A DNA stretch of 64,000 bases from Actinernus sp. WN-2022 (lineage: Eukaryota; Cnidaria; Anthozoa; Actiniaria; Actinernidae), in contig JAOWCC010000577.1 of assembly GCA_030867875.1 (NCBI GenBank), positions 70,551,012 to 70,615,011 of the forward strand. Direction: 5' to 3'. Shown one piece after another: positions 36,331 to 48,420 of the stretch; position 1 is the stretch's first letter; each line of letters begins with the position of its first letter. The notes beneath the pieces are model-generated. The model made no database searches. It had not been told where the DNA came from and saw only the letters and a list, made by a program, of their open reading frames with translations. A program made the translations under genes and the position numbers.

Positions 36331-36578
36331 GGTACTCTGCAATCAAGCCCTAGTAATACGGCTTTTGCAGGAATGCAATCATGTGGTTGTACTGGATGGC
36401 AGAAAAACCCGACTTCATTCATATATTTGTACGAGGTCAGTAGTGTTATTAGCAAAACCTATTTGTAAATGCTATTTCCCACCTCCAATCGATTGTCGAT
36501 CTTTCTAAAACACTATTTTGAAGTTTGTTTGCCATCCAGTCAAGCTTTAATTTTCCATGGGATTAATTGGTTATTTAA

Positions 36579-37594
36579 CCCTTTCCCTCCTGTGCCGCCC
36601 GTAACCGCCCAATATGAAGCATGTACCTGGAGAAAATTATTGCATCAAACCTAGACATGCTGGAAATACGCTGTTGTGATATTATTTCAAGGAATGAATG
36701 ACTTCAAAGTCAGAGCTATAACAGGGATCGCTTGACTCTCCCACTTTGGAGAAAAACGCATTTGTTTTGGACATCGTTGTTCGTTTCTTCGATTTTCGCG
36801 AATTTTGAGTAGCTGAAAATCGGCTCAAAAAACCTTCCCATTCGCACTTGAAATCAAAAGCAAATACAAAATCACCACTCAGTCGTTACAGTACCTTGTT
36901 TAATCTTTCCAACCAGCAGGTTTGTTTGCACCAAACGCACCAAACGACTGTGAACCACGCCGATGTTTACACTGCATTTCACTCGACCACATTTACCTGT
37001 TTCCACCTCCAATTGCATGCTGGGTAATGGACAAAAAATCCACAAGGGGTTCCCCCCTCTGAGACTCCGGTACGGTTTTTTTATAAGTCTTTTACCCCTA
37101 CAACCAAGAGCGGTGATTTGGACTCAAGCCGTTGCTTTAAAGTGACAAAAACACATCTTAATAGGTTGAGCAGGGGTAAAAGACTGCCAACTGCAGGATT
37201 CCAAGGATTTCATTGAAGAATTTTTTCCAGTGTCTGAAAGCACAAACACAACGGAAAAACCCTGTGAAATCCCCTCATAAAGCCTACTAGAAGCAAACCA
37301 AGTACTTTTCAGCCATCCTCAGACTTAATGTCTTCAAGCTCTCTGACAGTGGCATATTTATCCAAAATTAGAGCTCATTTCATTAGAAACCCTACCGAAG
37401 CAGCCATACCTACCGTCAACGAGTGAACAGAATTCTCCCAAATGGCATTGTGGGAAAAGTTTGAGCCCTCGGCTTAAAAAGTCAGCAGTATTTAAATGAC
37501 CCGGGCTAGCCAAACTTGAACTGAGGGGGGAGGCCGGTTGAGTTAGCACTCAGGATTTCACCAACTGAGCCAAACATGTCCAGTAGGGAAAGGG
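36579..37594. mobile_element. piggyBac-like MITE (TTAA-CCCTTTCCCT), copy 1
   Basis: Ends CCCTTTCCCT (36,579-36,588) and AGGGAAAGGG (37,585-37,594) are flanked by TTAA at 36,575-36,578 and 37,595-37,598. A TTAACCC start is typical of piggyBac elements. The 1,016-bp interior has no transposase and includes a tRNA-like segment near the right end. The duplicate copy is at 46,756-47,771. Confidence 0.75.
37480..37590 (-). repeat. tRNA-like sequence within the piggyBac-like MITE, copy 1
   Basis: The minus strand reads tggctcagttggtgaaatcc (A-box region, about 37,553-37,572) and cagttcaagtttggc (B-box region, about 37,507-37,521). The stems are degenerate; it is a tRNA-derived promoter remnant and not a tRNA gene. 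The same element is present at about 47,657-47,767. Confidence 0.5.
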
Positions 37595-38242
37595 TTAAGT
37601 AGCATGCGACTGTTTCCTGCAAAAGGACTTATCGCTCCTATGGCTCGTATGGCTCCGCTGTGAAACTATTTACCTTGTGATAATAAGTCAGTGTTGTTTT
37701 CAAATTCCCTGCCTCCCTTTGCCTGACTTGCCATATGTATTTTTGGAGAAAAGGTCAGGGCATGGACAGGAATTAAAAATACACCATGCTGTTAACTCTA
37801 TTAAAGCCGGGGGATTAGTAAAAATAATTGAACAAAATATTTGCAGAGACCAGAGAGATGTCCCTGCAGAGACTGAAAACTTTAAGGGACTGTTCATCAA
37901 TTATAGCACAACAAAATGTACACCCCCCCCCCCCCCACCCAAAAAAAAAAACACTGTAAACAACTGTATCCCGCTCATTGTTTACCATGACAAAAAATGT
38001 ACCCCTCCACTTTCAACTTATTTTAAAAATTATACCATCCCCCCTCACTCTGAAATCCAGCGCCCCCCCCCCCCTCCCCTTTGCTATAATTTACTAACAG
38101 TCCCTAAGACATTGTTTACAAGGATTTTTTTCGTTTAAAGAAAGTGCTTGCAGATTGAAAAAATAGGTTTAAATGGTCTACGTTTATCCCCAAGTGAAAT
38201 TGCATCAGTCTCGTCAACATACAAAATCATAAACGCATGCAT
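37595..38242. other. Non-coding; C-rich low complexity
   Basis: A long C-run lies at 37,921-37,936, and a run of 12 C near 38,062-38,073 is 13 in copy 2 and accounts for the one-base change in offset. The open frame across this region differs between copies because of that indel, which argues against coding. Confidence 0.6.
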
Positions 38243-38601
38243 GGGAAATAAACGAACCCAACTTTGAACAACTTCAAACTCTTTTGAGTTCAAAGTAAAA
38301 CGACAAACTGACCCATCCGTTTTACTCCAAAGCCACATTCTCATCGTTCCAATGATCTTTTTTTTACATTCAATTCAAATTCAAAGACGGGAAATGGATT
38401 TAAGTTTTCGTTCTTCATGGGCTACCTGTGTAAAAGAGGCTTCAGGAAGCCAACAAAACCTTTGTCAATAAACGTGACGTCATGTTGCATTATCCAATCA
38501 CAATTCAGTATTTTCCCGCTCTTTTCTCGTCAGTTTGTAGTTTTACTTTGAACTCAAAAGAGTTTGAAGTTGTTCAAAGTTGGGTTCGTTTATTTATTCA
38601 T
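38243..38601. mobile_element. Inverted-repeat (foldback/MITE-like) element, copy 1
   Basis: Arms of about 75 bp pair aataaacgaacccaactttg... (from 38,247) with the complement ending in caaagttgggttcgtttatt (about 38,599). They include cgtcagtttgt/acaaactgac at the inner edge. There is no clear target duplication. The copy-2 counterpart is at 48,421-48,779. Confidence 0.65.
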
Positions 38602-38747
38602 TTATGGAGTAATTTGTCCGCATTTACCGCTTTCTACCCTGTAGGAGAACCATATCAAGGATAAGAAAACACCAGATACTTTGAATTTGATTTAGTCCTG
38701 CCTTTAGAATTGCAAAACGTGTTTTAAGTATTCCCATTCTCTTGCAG

Positions 38748-38912
38748 GCTCGAGGTTGTAAAGCGTTGAAGCGTAAGGTTAGCTGTACTCACATTGCTGT
38801 TGTTGTTTATGCAGATTCTAGTGAATTTAATGCATTGAATAGTTTAAAAGGAAAACTGCTTCACCTAACTGTGAATAAGAATAGGAATTTTAAAGTATCT
38901 GGTGTTGCTTGA
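38748..38912 (+). CDS. Putative 54-residue terminal exon, function unknown (copy 1)
   Basis: After a good acceptor (attctcttgcag, ending 38,747), an open frame of 54 codons reads ARGCKALKRKVSCTHIAVVV and continues through SLKGKLLHLTVNKN to a TGA at 38,910-38,912. A second acceptor-like tgtttatgcag lies inside. I do not recognise the family. It is on the opposite strand from the NLR gene and no upstream exon with a matching donor is identified. It may be a fragment of a duplicated gene, or chance. The identical copy is at 48,926-49,090. Confidence 0.25.
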   Translation, partial: ARGCKALKRKVSCTHIAVVVYADSSEFNALNSLKGKLLHLTVNKNRNFKVSGVA

Positions 38913-39653
38913 CCAAGTAGAATTCGACTTGTTTTCTCTCTCGGTCTCGAGCTCAATTAATCTATTTCCAGTCGCGTTCATGTAGGAATACCGTTTTCTT
39001 TATTTTCCAAACTACAATTAATATTTACAATGTTCTTTTACCTGAGAGAATAATAATAATAATATATGAAGCTACCTTTATATATAGATAACATGACATT
39101 TCTGTTGAAAAGTGAAGTGTAAAAACTAAACTAAAACCCTTGTCAGAGTGTGTTCATGTTTTACTTGCGAATCGCAGCAAGAAAAAATGGACCTTGCCTT
39201 ATGTCAAACTTATGACATATTTTATGGAGTTCCAGTACTCAGTACTTGATAAAACAATTCAGTCCTTCAACCTGCAAGAGGTTTTTCACTATAGTCTATA
39301 GAGCAGCCATCTAGAACAAAACGCAGTTTAGTTAATGCTCTTCAGTCATCGAGAAACTATTTTGATCAGATTCAGAGATTTCTTTACTCGCCATTTAATA
39401 CGAAACCAAACCGATGTTTTCAATTTCAGTTCGCACTTGAGAAAACCAAGTCAAATCACTATTTCATCAATGAAATACGTAACACTAATGCTATATCTTT
39501 CAGACTTCTTTTGTGTTTTGAGGAAAAAATAAGGCTTTTAACTCCACCACCTATTCTAACTTGAGTCAGTTCCTCCAAATATCTTCACTTGTTGAAAAGA
39601 TTCCTTTACACTTGGAGAAAACATTGATTTCTCTACAAAAATATATTTACATC
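38913..39653. other. No gene recognised (copy 1)
   Basis: A+T-rich DNA beyond the 3' end of the NLR exon. I see only short chance open frames. It is duplicated at 49,091-49,831. Confidence 0.5.
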
Positions 39654-39659
39654 TTTATT
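39654..39659 (-). terminator. Candidate polyadenylation signal for NLR copy 1
   Basis: TTTATT on the plus strand gives AATAAA on the minus strand, 444 bases past the stop codon at 40,104. This is a plausible 3' UTR length, but no transcript evidence supports it. Confidence 0.35.
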
Positions 39660-40103
39660 AACTAACCACAAAACATGTCAATCTACTGTATTACTACACC
39701 TGACTGATAAATAAATGATTTGAAGTAACTGAGTTGTGTGAATGTGTTTTTAGTTGGAGTAATCTCTGGTAGATCATTTTTAATCCATATTTTGACATTT
39801 TCAAATGATTCTTATTCACATTCCTTTTGTGTTCAGTTCAATAAGTATATAAGTACACAGAACACAAATTACTCAATATCTACTGTCAATTATATTGACA
39901 AAGCCAAAGGCTGACACAGTTTGGTATCTTTTTCTCTTGATAAAAGACCCGCCAGAAATTATACTCGATCTAAATTGAATAATATGAAAACCTACTCAAT
40001 ATGAGAGATGAATTGATATTTATAAAGCTGTTGAACTTTGTTATAAATATCAGCATTAAAACAACAAGGTTTGTTACTGTTTTGTCAGTCATTCATCTTC
40101 AGT

Positions 40104-42400
40104 TCACAAGAAAAGAACAAAATTGGATTTGTCTTCTTCTGCCTGATGCAGAGATTGTTTACCTTTATTAGTGATGTTATTATCATACAGATTTAGTGTA
40201 GTTAATTTACAGCTGGGATGTCTTAGTGCATTACATATATTATCAACACTAGTTATCTTATTGCCAGACAGATATAGTTCAGTTAATTTACAGTTGGGAT
40301 CTCTTAGTGCAGTACATATATTATCAACACTAGTTATCTTATTACCAGACAGATATAGTTCAGTTAATTTACAGTTGGGATCTCTTAGTGCAATACATAT
40401 ATTATCAACACCAGTTATCTTATTATAAGACAGATTTAGTGTAGTCAATTTACAGCTGGGATGTGTTAGTGCAGTACATATATTATCAACACTAGTTATC
40501 TTATTATAAGACAGATATAGTGTAGTTAATTTACTTGTTATTAATTCACTTAAGCACTCAACACACTCGTCAGTTAATTCACACTCACTCAGCCACAGTC
40601 CAGTTACGGTACAGAATTCATTCTTTAGTGATTGACATACACGTTTTACTCCACACAATGTTAAATGTGAATGAGTGATGTACAATGCATTAACAATAAC
40701 TAACTGTGTAGATGATGATGAATGTTTTTTAGTAGTTTGCTCTTTATAAAATGAACTGAAAATATCTAACAAAAAGGAGATTGCAATACAGTCCACATCA
40801 GTTACTCCACTAAAACTAATCGTCCCCTCATTATCACAGTATAGCTGGTGTTCTTTATTTACAATAGTTTTAGCGAATTCATTGTCTTCGTATTCATTTA
40901 GACACTTTACTCGTAGAAGTAGATTACTAGTTGAGTTGTTATCAGCTGGAAGTTTATCCAATAATTCTTGCATCAGTTTGTCATCTTTTTTCTCTGACAT
41001 AATCCCAGCCATAAACTGGATGACCATCGAAGACATATTCTCTACTTTTGGTATTTGTTTTTCCTTCACAAACCAACAAGCAGCGAAGTATTCTTGAAGT
41101 GTTAAATGGATAAAACAAAACTCCGTTGTTCTTTTAAAAGGGGATTTTTGAAATCCTGGACCGCAATGAAGAAGGCCGCTCGCTTTGAGGTTTTCAATTT
41201 CTTGCTCTGAAAGATTAAACTTCTTCATATCCTCTTTATCAAAATTAACAGTTTTCTGTATAAGCAATTTCGCTGCTAACTCTGATAATTTATCCAATGT
41301 GTTTTCAACCAGACGTGTAGTGTTGGCATCCTCAGGAATTCCTTTCTCTTCGACTTTATACTCTGACTTGGAGTGATGTTTTAGTTCAAAGATTTTAAGA
41401 ACTTCAGAATAGAGTTCAGTTATGGTGACAGGAAGATCTCCACTGCTGTCTTGTTCAATGTACATGTAGTAGTCCATGCACCAACACATTAGAAAACAGA
41501 GGACAGGAACATGGGCAAAGCTGACCAGATTTTCATTCTTCATGATATGATCAAGTACAGTGTTTTTCTTAGATTCATTTGCTCTGAAATGTTTTCCAAT
41601 GTATTCTTTAACTTGTTGTTCAGAAAACCCTCCAACTTCCACGAGTTGCTCGAAGTCAATTCCTCCCAGCTCATCAGCTTCTTCTGGTCGAGATGTTACC
41701 AACAGTACCGAATTGTTTAAGATTTTTCCTCTCATCAGTTTGCCAATCAGTGCCGGTACAGGCATGTTAACTTGAGGGTCATTTGAGTAGGTTTTTTCTT
41801 TGTTACCGGTAATATAATTTCGTTGTGAATATTCATCGTACCCGTCAAGTAAAATCAAAACCTCCTCAGGGTGTTGCAGAATGTACTCAAATACTTCATT
41901 CTTCATAATGGAATGTTCATCCAACATTGAGGAGCGGTTTAATAATTCACGTAGATTAATAGTTTCCTCTCCAAGTGAACTTAATTGACGAAATGTCAAG
42001 AGGTATGCAAACTTGAAATCAATTTGGGCACTTGCTTCGACTTCAAATAACCTGTCGTAAGCCCAGTCACGAAGCAGTTTTTGGCAAAACAGAGATTTTC
42101 CAATCCCTGCTTTGCCAATCACGAGGATCGATTTAGGATTTTCTTGATCTGTCTCTTTTCCAAAGAAGATTTGTTGGCACCGATTGATCGGAGTTCCACT
42201 AACTTTGCTATAGTCGAGTAGCTTTTCTTCTCTTGATGTTCCTTTCGCGTTTTCATCCTTTACTGGCTGTCTCCCGTGTTGTATGACGAGATTGGTGAAG
42301 ATATCGTCGGTCTTCACACTTTCAATCATGTGGGAGTCCACTAACTTCGGTACGAACTTTGTTTGCTTTTTAACGGATTCTTTTAACGACGATATCCACT
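40104..42400 (-). CDS. NACHT-LRR terminal exon of an NLR gene, copy 1
   Basis: This minus-strand exon starts after an acceptor (ttcttacctttcag; AG at 42,401-42,402) with two bases of a split codon, then WISSLKESVKKQ, and runs 765 codons to the stop. Walker A is GKAGIGKS (42,093-42,116) and Walker B is LILLDGYDE (about 41,832-41,858). A sensor-like VTSRPE follows near 41,690. The NLR motif FIHLTLQEYFAACWF lies near 41,060-41,110. The C-terminus (about 40,140-40,560) has five ribonuclease-inhibitor-type LRRs of 28 residues, nearly identical at DNA level (84-bp period). The NACHT domain drives NTP-dependent oligomerisation; the LRRs are expected to sense ligand or autoinhibit. No own 5' exons are visible in this duplication copy, so it may be an alternative last exon or an orphan. 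The translation is identical to the copy at 50,282. Confidence 0.85.
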
Positions 42401-42402
42401 CT

Positions 42403-43188
42403 GAAAGGTAAGAATTAACTGTTAGTTACTTCTTTAATATTGTCCATTCTTGATACACGGCTAAATTAAAAGGTTTACGATATATTTATGCAATAATTTA
42501 TAGACTTTTCACGGTTACCATTGTCATATAAATGTGTTTTTAGTTTTATTTCAAATTTAATATAAGTTGGAGTTGTCTGTATGAAAATGATTGATATCTT
42601 TATGGAATAATTTGTAGTGGGAGATTTCACAGTTACCATGGTTATAATGTACACATGGAATATTCAGTTTTTAGTTTATTTCACACTATTAACAGAAATA
42701 ATAATACAAAAGTAATAAGTGTGAAGTAGCATAAGTTGGAGTTGTCTGTATGAAAATGATTTATTGAGCTGAACAGAAAAACATTGTGAAAAACTCTAGA
42801 AAATGAAGCTATAAATGATGAATAATTATTATGGAAGATTGTATGTAGCCGGTTTTACACTGGGGTATTGCAATAAATTGTTTTACCCCTCTTGTGGAGG
42901 ACCTCGGAATTCTTCAGCAGTCAGTAAGCGAATTTTTGAAAAAGTGCAATAACCAATTGTTTATGCATGGTTAAAGATTTCTACGTTTTGTTACCTAGGA
43001 TAGTCCAGAGTTGATTTGACATCTATCAGTGACATTACATTTATATTTCTTCTCTTTTCAAGAATACAAGGCTTCTTTTTATAATTTTTCTTTTACTGAC
43101 TATCCTTTCGTAGAACGAGTTTGGTAAATAGCAAGCTCCCATTCTTGGTTTTGGTTATTATACAATTCAATAATTTCATTAGAAATCT
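42403..43188. other. Intron-side flank of NLR exon, copy 1
   Basis: A+T-rich DNA with a repeated segment: ataagttggagttgtctgta plus tgaaaatga occurs at about 42,560 and again at about 42,731. I found no further exon with clear borders and phase. Confidence 0.5.
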
Positions 43189-43261
43189 TAGCCTGCGTCG
43201 CATCCGAACTAAACCCCGGTTAAGTTTTTGTTAAGGTTTTGTTCGGATGAAACGCAGGCTA
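43189..43261. mobile_element. 73-bp mini-foldback element with 9-bp TSD, copy 1
   Basis: The ends tagcctgcgtcgcatccgaa and ttcggatgaaacgcaggcta form an almost complete hairpin. It is flanked by the 9-bp direct repeat tagaaatct (43,180-43,188 and 43,262-43,270). A 9-bp duplication fits Mutator-like elements. The copy-2 counterpart is at 53,367-53,439. Confidence 0.7.
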
Positions 43262-43419
43262 TAGAAATCTAAGCCCTCCTTAATTATATTATTACCACAA
43301 CACTTACACCAAAGTTCATTATATTTTTGGATTATTTTGCAGGTCTAATTACTGTAAACAAAGTAAAATCCCAGCACATTTAAAGTGGATATTTAACAAT
43401 TATTCACCGAAGTGGAGGG

Positions 43420-45653
43420 ATTGTTGGGATTGGTAAAAAACGACAGGAAAATGGTCTATTACTACCACGAGCTAAAAATGTCCTTTTCCTCACTAAACAT
43501 TTATGATAACTCATTTACAATATCCTATTGGCGTTTGTGTTACCGTAATCAAGAGAAACCGACACGACAGTTTGTTTTTCTAGAATTGTTGGGATTGGTA
43601 AAAAACGACAGGAAAATGGTCTATTATTACCACGAGCTAAAAATGTCCTTTTCCTCACTAAACATTTATGATAACTCATTTACAATATCCTATTGGCGTT
43701 TGTGTTACCGTAATCAAGAGAAACCGACACGACAGTTTGTTTTTCTAGAATTGTTGGGATTGGTAAAAAACGACAGGAAAATGGTCTATTATTACCACGA
43801 GCTAAAAATGTCCTTTTCCTCACTAAACATTTATGATAACTCATTTACAATATCCTATTGGCGTTTGTGTTACCGTAATCAAGAGAAACCGACACGACAG
43901 TTTGTTTTTCTAGAATTGTTGGGATTGGTAAAAAACGACAGGAAAATGGTCTATTATTACCACGAGCTAAAAATGTCCTTTTCCTCACTAAACATTTATG
44001 ATAACTCATTTACAATATCCTATTGGCGTTTGTGTTACCGTAATCAAGAGAAACCGACACGACAGTTTGTTTTTCTAGAATTGTTGGGATTGGTAAAAAA
44101 CGACAGGAAAATGGTCTATTATTACCACGAGCTAAAAATGTCCTTTTCCTCATTAAACATTTATGATAACTCATTTACAATATCCTATTGGCGTTTGTGT
44201 TACCGTAATCAAGAGAAACCGACACGACAGTTTGTTTTTCTAGAATTGTTGGGATTGGTAAAAAACGACAGGAAAATGGTCTATTATTACCACGAGCTAA
44301 AAATGTCCTTTTCCTCACTAAACATTTATGATAACTCATTTACAATATCCTATTGGCGTTTGTGTTACCGTAATCAAGAGAAACCGACACGACAGTTTGT
44401 TTTTCTAGAATTGTTGGGATTGTTAAAAAACGACAGGAAAATGGTCTATTATTACCACGAGCTAAAAATGTCCTTTTCCTCACTAAACATTTATGATAAC
44501 TCATTTACAATATCCTATTGGCGTTTGTGTTACCGTAATCAAGAGAAACCGACACGACAGTTTGTTTTTCTAGAATTGTTGGGATTGGTAAAAAACGACA
44601 GGAAAATGGTCTATTATTACCACGAGCTAAAAATGTCCTTTTCCTCACTAAACATTTATGATAACTCATTTACAATATCCTATTGGCGTTTGTGTTACCG
44701 TAATCAAGAGAAACAGACGCAACAGTTTTGTTTTCCTAGAATTGTTGGGATTGGTAAAAAACGACAGGAAAATGGTCTATTATTACCACGAGCTAAAAAT
44801 GTCCTTTTCCTCACTAAACATTTATGATAACTCATTTACAATATCCTATTGGCGTTTGTGTTACCGTAATCAAGAGAAATAGACGCAACAGTTTTGTTTT
44901 TCTAGAATTGTTGGGATTGGTAAAAAACGTCAGGAAAATGGTCTATTATTACCACGAGCTAAAAATGTCCTTTTCCTCACTAAACATTTATGATAACTCA
45001 TTTACAATATCCTATTGGCGTTTGTGTTACCGTAATCAAGAGAAACAGACGCAACAGTTTTGTTTTCCTAGAATTGTTGGGATTGGTAAAAAACGTCAGG
45101 AAAATGGTCTATTGTTACCACGAGCTAAAAATGTCCTTTTCCTCACTAAACATTTATGATAACTCATTTACAATATCCTATTGGCGTTTGTGTTACCGTA
45201 ATCAAGAGAAATAGACGCAACAGTTTTGTTTTTCTAGAATTGTTGGGATTGGTAAAAAACGTCAGGAAAATGGTCTATTGTTACCACGAGCTAAAAATGT
45301 CCTTTCCTCACTAAACATTTATGATAACTCATTTACAATATCGTATTGGCGTTTGTGTTACCGTAATCAAGAGAAACCGACACGACAGTTTGTTTTTCTA
45401 GAATTGTTGGGATTGGTAAAAAACGACAGGAAAATGGTCTATTATTACCACGAGCTAAAAATGTCCTTTTCCTCACTAAACATTTATAATAACTCGTTTA
45501 CAATATCCTATCGACACGACAGTTTGTTTTTCTAGAATTGTTGGGATTGGTAAAAAACGACAGGAAAATGGTCTATTATTACCACGAGCTAAAAATGTCC
45601 TTTTCTCTCACTAAACATTTATGATAACTCGTTTACAATATCCTATTGGCGTT
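43420..45653 (+). repeat. 165-bp satellite array at start of duplication copy 2
   Basis: About 13.5 monomers identical in order to 33,243-35,476, including the rare variants. The first monomer is cut at attgttggg by the duplication junction. Long open frames across it (up to 471 codons) are repeat translations. Confidence 0.95.
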
Positions 45654-46132
45654 GCAATAAACAAATGAAATAAAATAATCTGACTGACTATCTAACTACT
45701 GAGAAAACGATAAACGTACAGAGACATAAGACTCTTGACTGATCTTGCCCGTAAACCAGTTCGAGTTCGATCTTCAGTGTTGGCGTCTTGATTGCACGCA
45801 TGTCAAGCGGCTTCAGTTCTGTTTCTGTCTACACATTTATGCACGTAAACCCGTTGAGTTCAAGTCGATAAAGCCCGTTCGATCTTTAGTTTTGCCGTCT
45901 TGATTGCAGGTCAAGCAGAATCACTCAGTTCAGTTCCCGGTTTGATCTTCAGTTCTGTTTCTGTCTTCAGGCATAAATTTCTATGCAACGCTTCCGGTAT
46001 TCGGTTACACATAATTGGTTCATTTTGACAACATTGTTGTCGCGTATGACCAATCATTGTTTGGGCCGTTTTCAACTTTTTGACTGCTATTTTACCTCTT
46101 AAGCGGGGCATTTCGAATATGTCGACGGCCCC
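45654..46132. repeat. Right tip of foldback element, duplicate
   Basis: Copy of 35,477-35,955 carried by the 10.18-kb duplication. It was not independently transposed, since its flanks are duplicated with it. Confidence 0.85.
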
Positions 46133-46755
46133 TTAAGCGGTCATGCATGGGTCAAGAAAGGTCCCATTTACAGGATTTCAAACAAGCATAGAACATAAAA
46201 TATTCACTGTAAACCAAAACTTTCTTTACAGAATTACTCAAAACTTTTCGGAGGTTCATAGCTATAAAAATTGTAAAAAGGTTTATAGGCACTTTAACTA
46301 CCTGAAAAAAAGCTTTGTCTGTTACAATCGAGAGGTGACATATTTTAAACAATATTGTTCCAACCCTTGCTACCATTCAATCAGCTTTATGCTCATTTCT
46401 CTTTCCATGTTTTCTCAAGTTTTCATCATTACGCAGGCTGTTTTACCAGAGCCTTGGTCCTCTTATAGTTTTGTTTTGGTTCATCATGATATGGGAAGTG
46501 GTTGACAGGTACTCTGCAATCAAGCCCTAGTAATACGGCTTTTGCAGGAATGCAATCATGTGGTTGTACTGGATGGCAGAAAAACCCGACTTCATTCATA
46601 TATTTGTACGAGGTCAGTAGTGTTATTAGCAAAACCTATTTGTAAATGCTATTTCCCACCTCCAATCGATTGTCGATCTTTCTAAAACACTATTTTGAAG
46701 TTTGTTTGCCATCCAGTCAAGCTTTAATTTTCCATGGGATTAATTGGTTATTTAA

Positions 46756-47771
46756 CCCTTTCCCTCCTGTGCCGCCCGTAACCGCCCAATATGAAGCATG
46801 TACCTGGAGAAAATTATTGCATCAAACCTAGACATGCTGGAAATACGCTGTTGTGATATTATTTCAAGGAATGAATGACTTCAAAGTCAGAGCTATAACA
46901 GGGATCGCTTGACTCTCCCACTTTGGAGAAAAACGCATTTGTTTTGGACATCGTTGTTCGTTTCTTCGATTTTCGCGAATTTTGAGTAGCTGAAAATCGG
47001 CTCAAAAAACCTTCCCATTCGCACTTGAAATCAAAAGCAAATACAAAATCACCACTCAGTCGTTACAGTACCTTGTTTAATCTTTCCAACCAGCAGGTTT
47101 GTTTGCACCAAACGCACCAAACGACTGTGAACCACGCCGATGTTTACACTGCATTTCACTCGACCACATTTACCTGTTTCCACCTCCAATTGCATGCTGG
47201 GTAATGGACAAAAAATCCACAAGGGGTTCCCCCCTCTGAGACTCCGGTACGGTTTTTTTATAAGTCTTTTACCCCTACAACCAAGAGCGGTGATTTGGAC
47301 TCAAGCCGTTGCTTTAAAGTGACAAAAACACATCTTAATAGGTTGAGCAGGGGTAAAAGACTGCCAACTGCAGGATTCCAAGGATTTCATTGAAGAATTT
47401 TTTCCAGTGTCTGAAAGCACAAACACAACGGAAAAACCCTGTGAAATCCCCTCATAAAGCCTACTAGAAGCAAACCAAGTACTTTTCAGCCATCCTCAGA
47501 CTTAATGTCTTCAAGCTCTCTGACAGTGGCATATTTATCCAAAATTAGAGCTCATTTCATTAGAAACCCTACCGAAGCAGCCATACCTACCGTCAACGAG
47601 TGAACAGAATTCTCCCAAATGGCATTGTGGGAAAAGTTTGAGCCCTCGGCTTAAAAAGTCAGCAGTATTTAAATGACCCGGGCTAGCCAAACTTGAACTG
47701 AGGGGGGAGGCCGGTTGAGTTAGCACTCAGGATTTCACCAACTGAGCCAAACATGTCCAGTAGGGAAAGGG
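46756..47771. mobile_element. piggyBac-like MITE, copy 2
   Basis: Duplicate of 36,579-37,594 at an offset of 10,177, with the same CCCTTTCCCT ends and TTAA flanks. It contains the same tRNA-like segment on the minus strand. Confidence 0.75.
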
Positions 47772-48420
47772 TTAAGTAGCATGCGACTGTTTCCTGCAAA
47801 AGGACTTATCGCTCCTATGGCTCGTATGGCTCCGCTGTGAAACTATTTACCTTGTGATAATAAGTCAGTGTTGTTTTCAAATTCCCTGCCTCCCTTTGCC
47901 TGACTTGCCATATGTATTTTTGGAGAAAAGGTCAGGGCATGGACAGGAATTAAAAATACACCATGCTGTTAACTCTATTAAAGCCGGGGGATTAGTAAAA
48001 ATAATTGAACAAAATATTTGCAGAGACCAGAGAGATGTCCCTGCAGAGACTGAAAACTTTAAGGGACTGTTCATCAATTATAGCACAACAAAATGTACAC
48101 CCCCCCCCCCCCCACCCAAAAAAAAAAACACTGTAAACAACTGTATCCCGCTCATTGTTTACCATGACAAAAAATGTACCCCTCCACTTTCAACTTATTT
48201 TAAAAATTATACCATCCCCCCTCACTCTGAAATCCAGCGCCCCCCCCCCCCCTCCCCTTTGCTATAATTTACTAACAGTCCCTAAGACATTGTTTACAAG
48301 GATTTTTTTCGTTTAAAGAAAGTGCTTGCAGATTGAAAAAATAGGTTTAAATGGTCTACGTTTATCCCCAAGTGAAATTGCATCAGTCTCGTCAACATAC
48401 AAAATCATAAACGCATGCAT

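Larger units (their letters stand above)
33242..43418 (+). repeat. 10.18-kb direct tandem duplication, copy 1
   Basis: The unit runs from within the 165-bp array through the right tip of the foldback element, repeat X right half, a piggyBac-like MITE, an inverted-repeat element and the NACHT-LRR exon, to agtggagg at 43,418. Offsets to copy 2 are 10,177 before and 10,178 after the C-run near 38,061. Array variants (33,973 and 34,243) match copy 2 at the same offset. The left edge cannot be placed exactly because it lies in the array. Confidence 0.95.

Noticed and set aside
37677..38138. Plus-strand 153-codon open frame
   Set aside because: It crosses C-runs and changes length in the duplicate (47,854-48,267) through a one-base C-run difference, with no domain.
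40171..40428. Plus-strand open frame opposite the LRR block
   Set aside because: Antisense shadow of the 84-bp LRR repeats.
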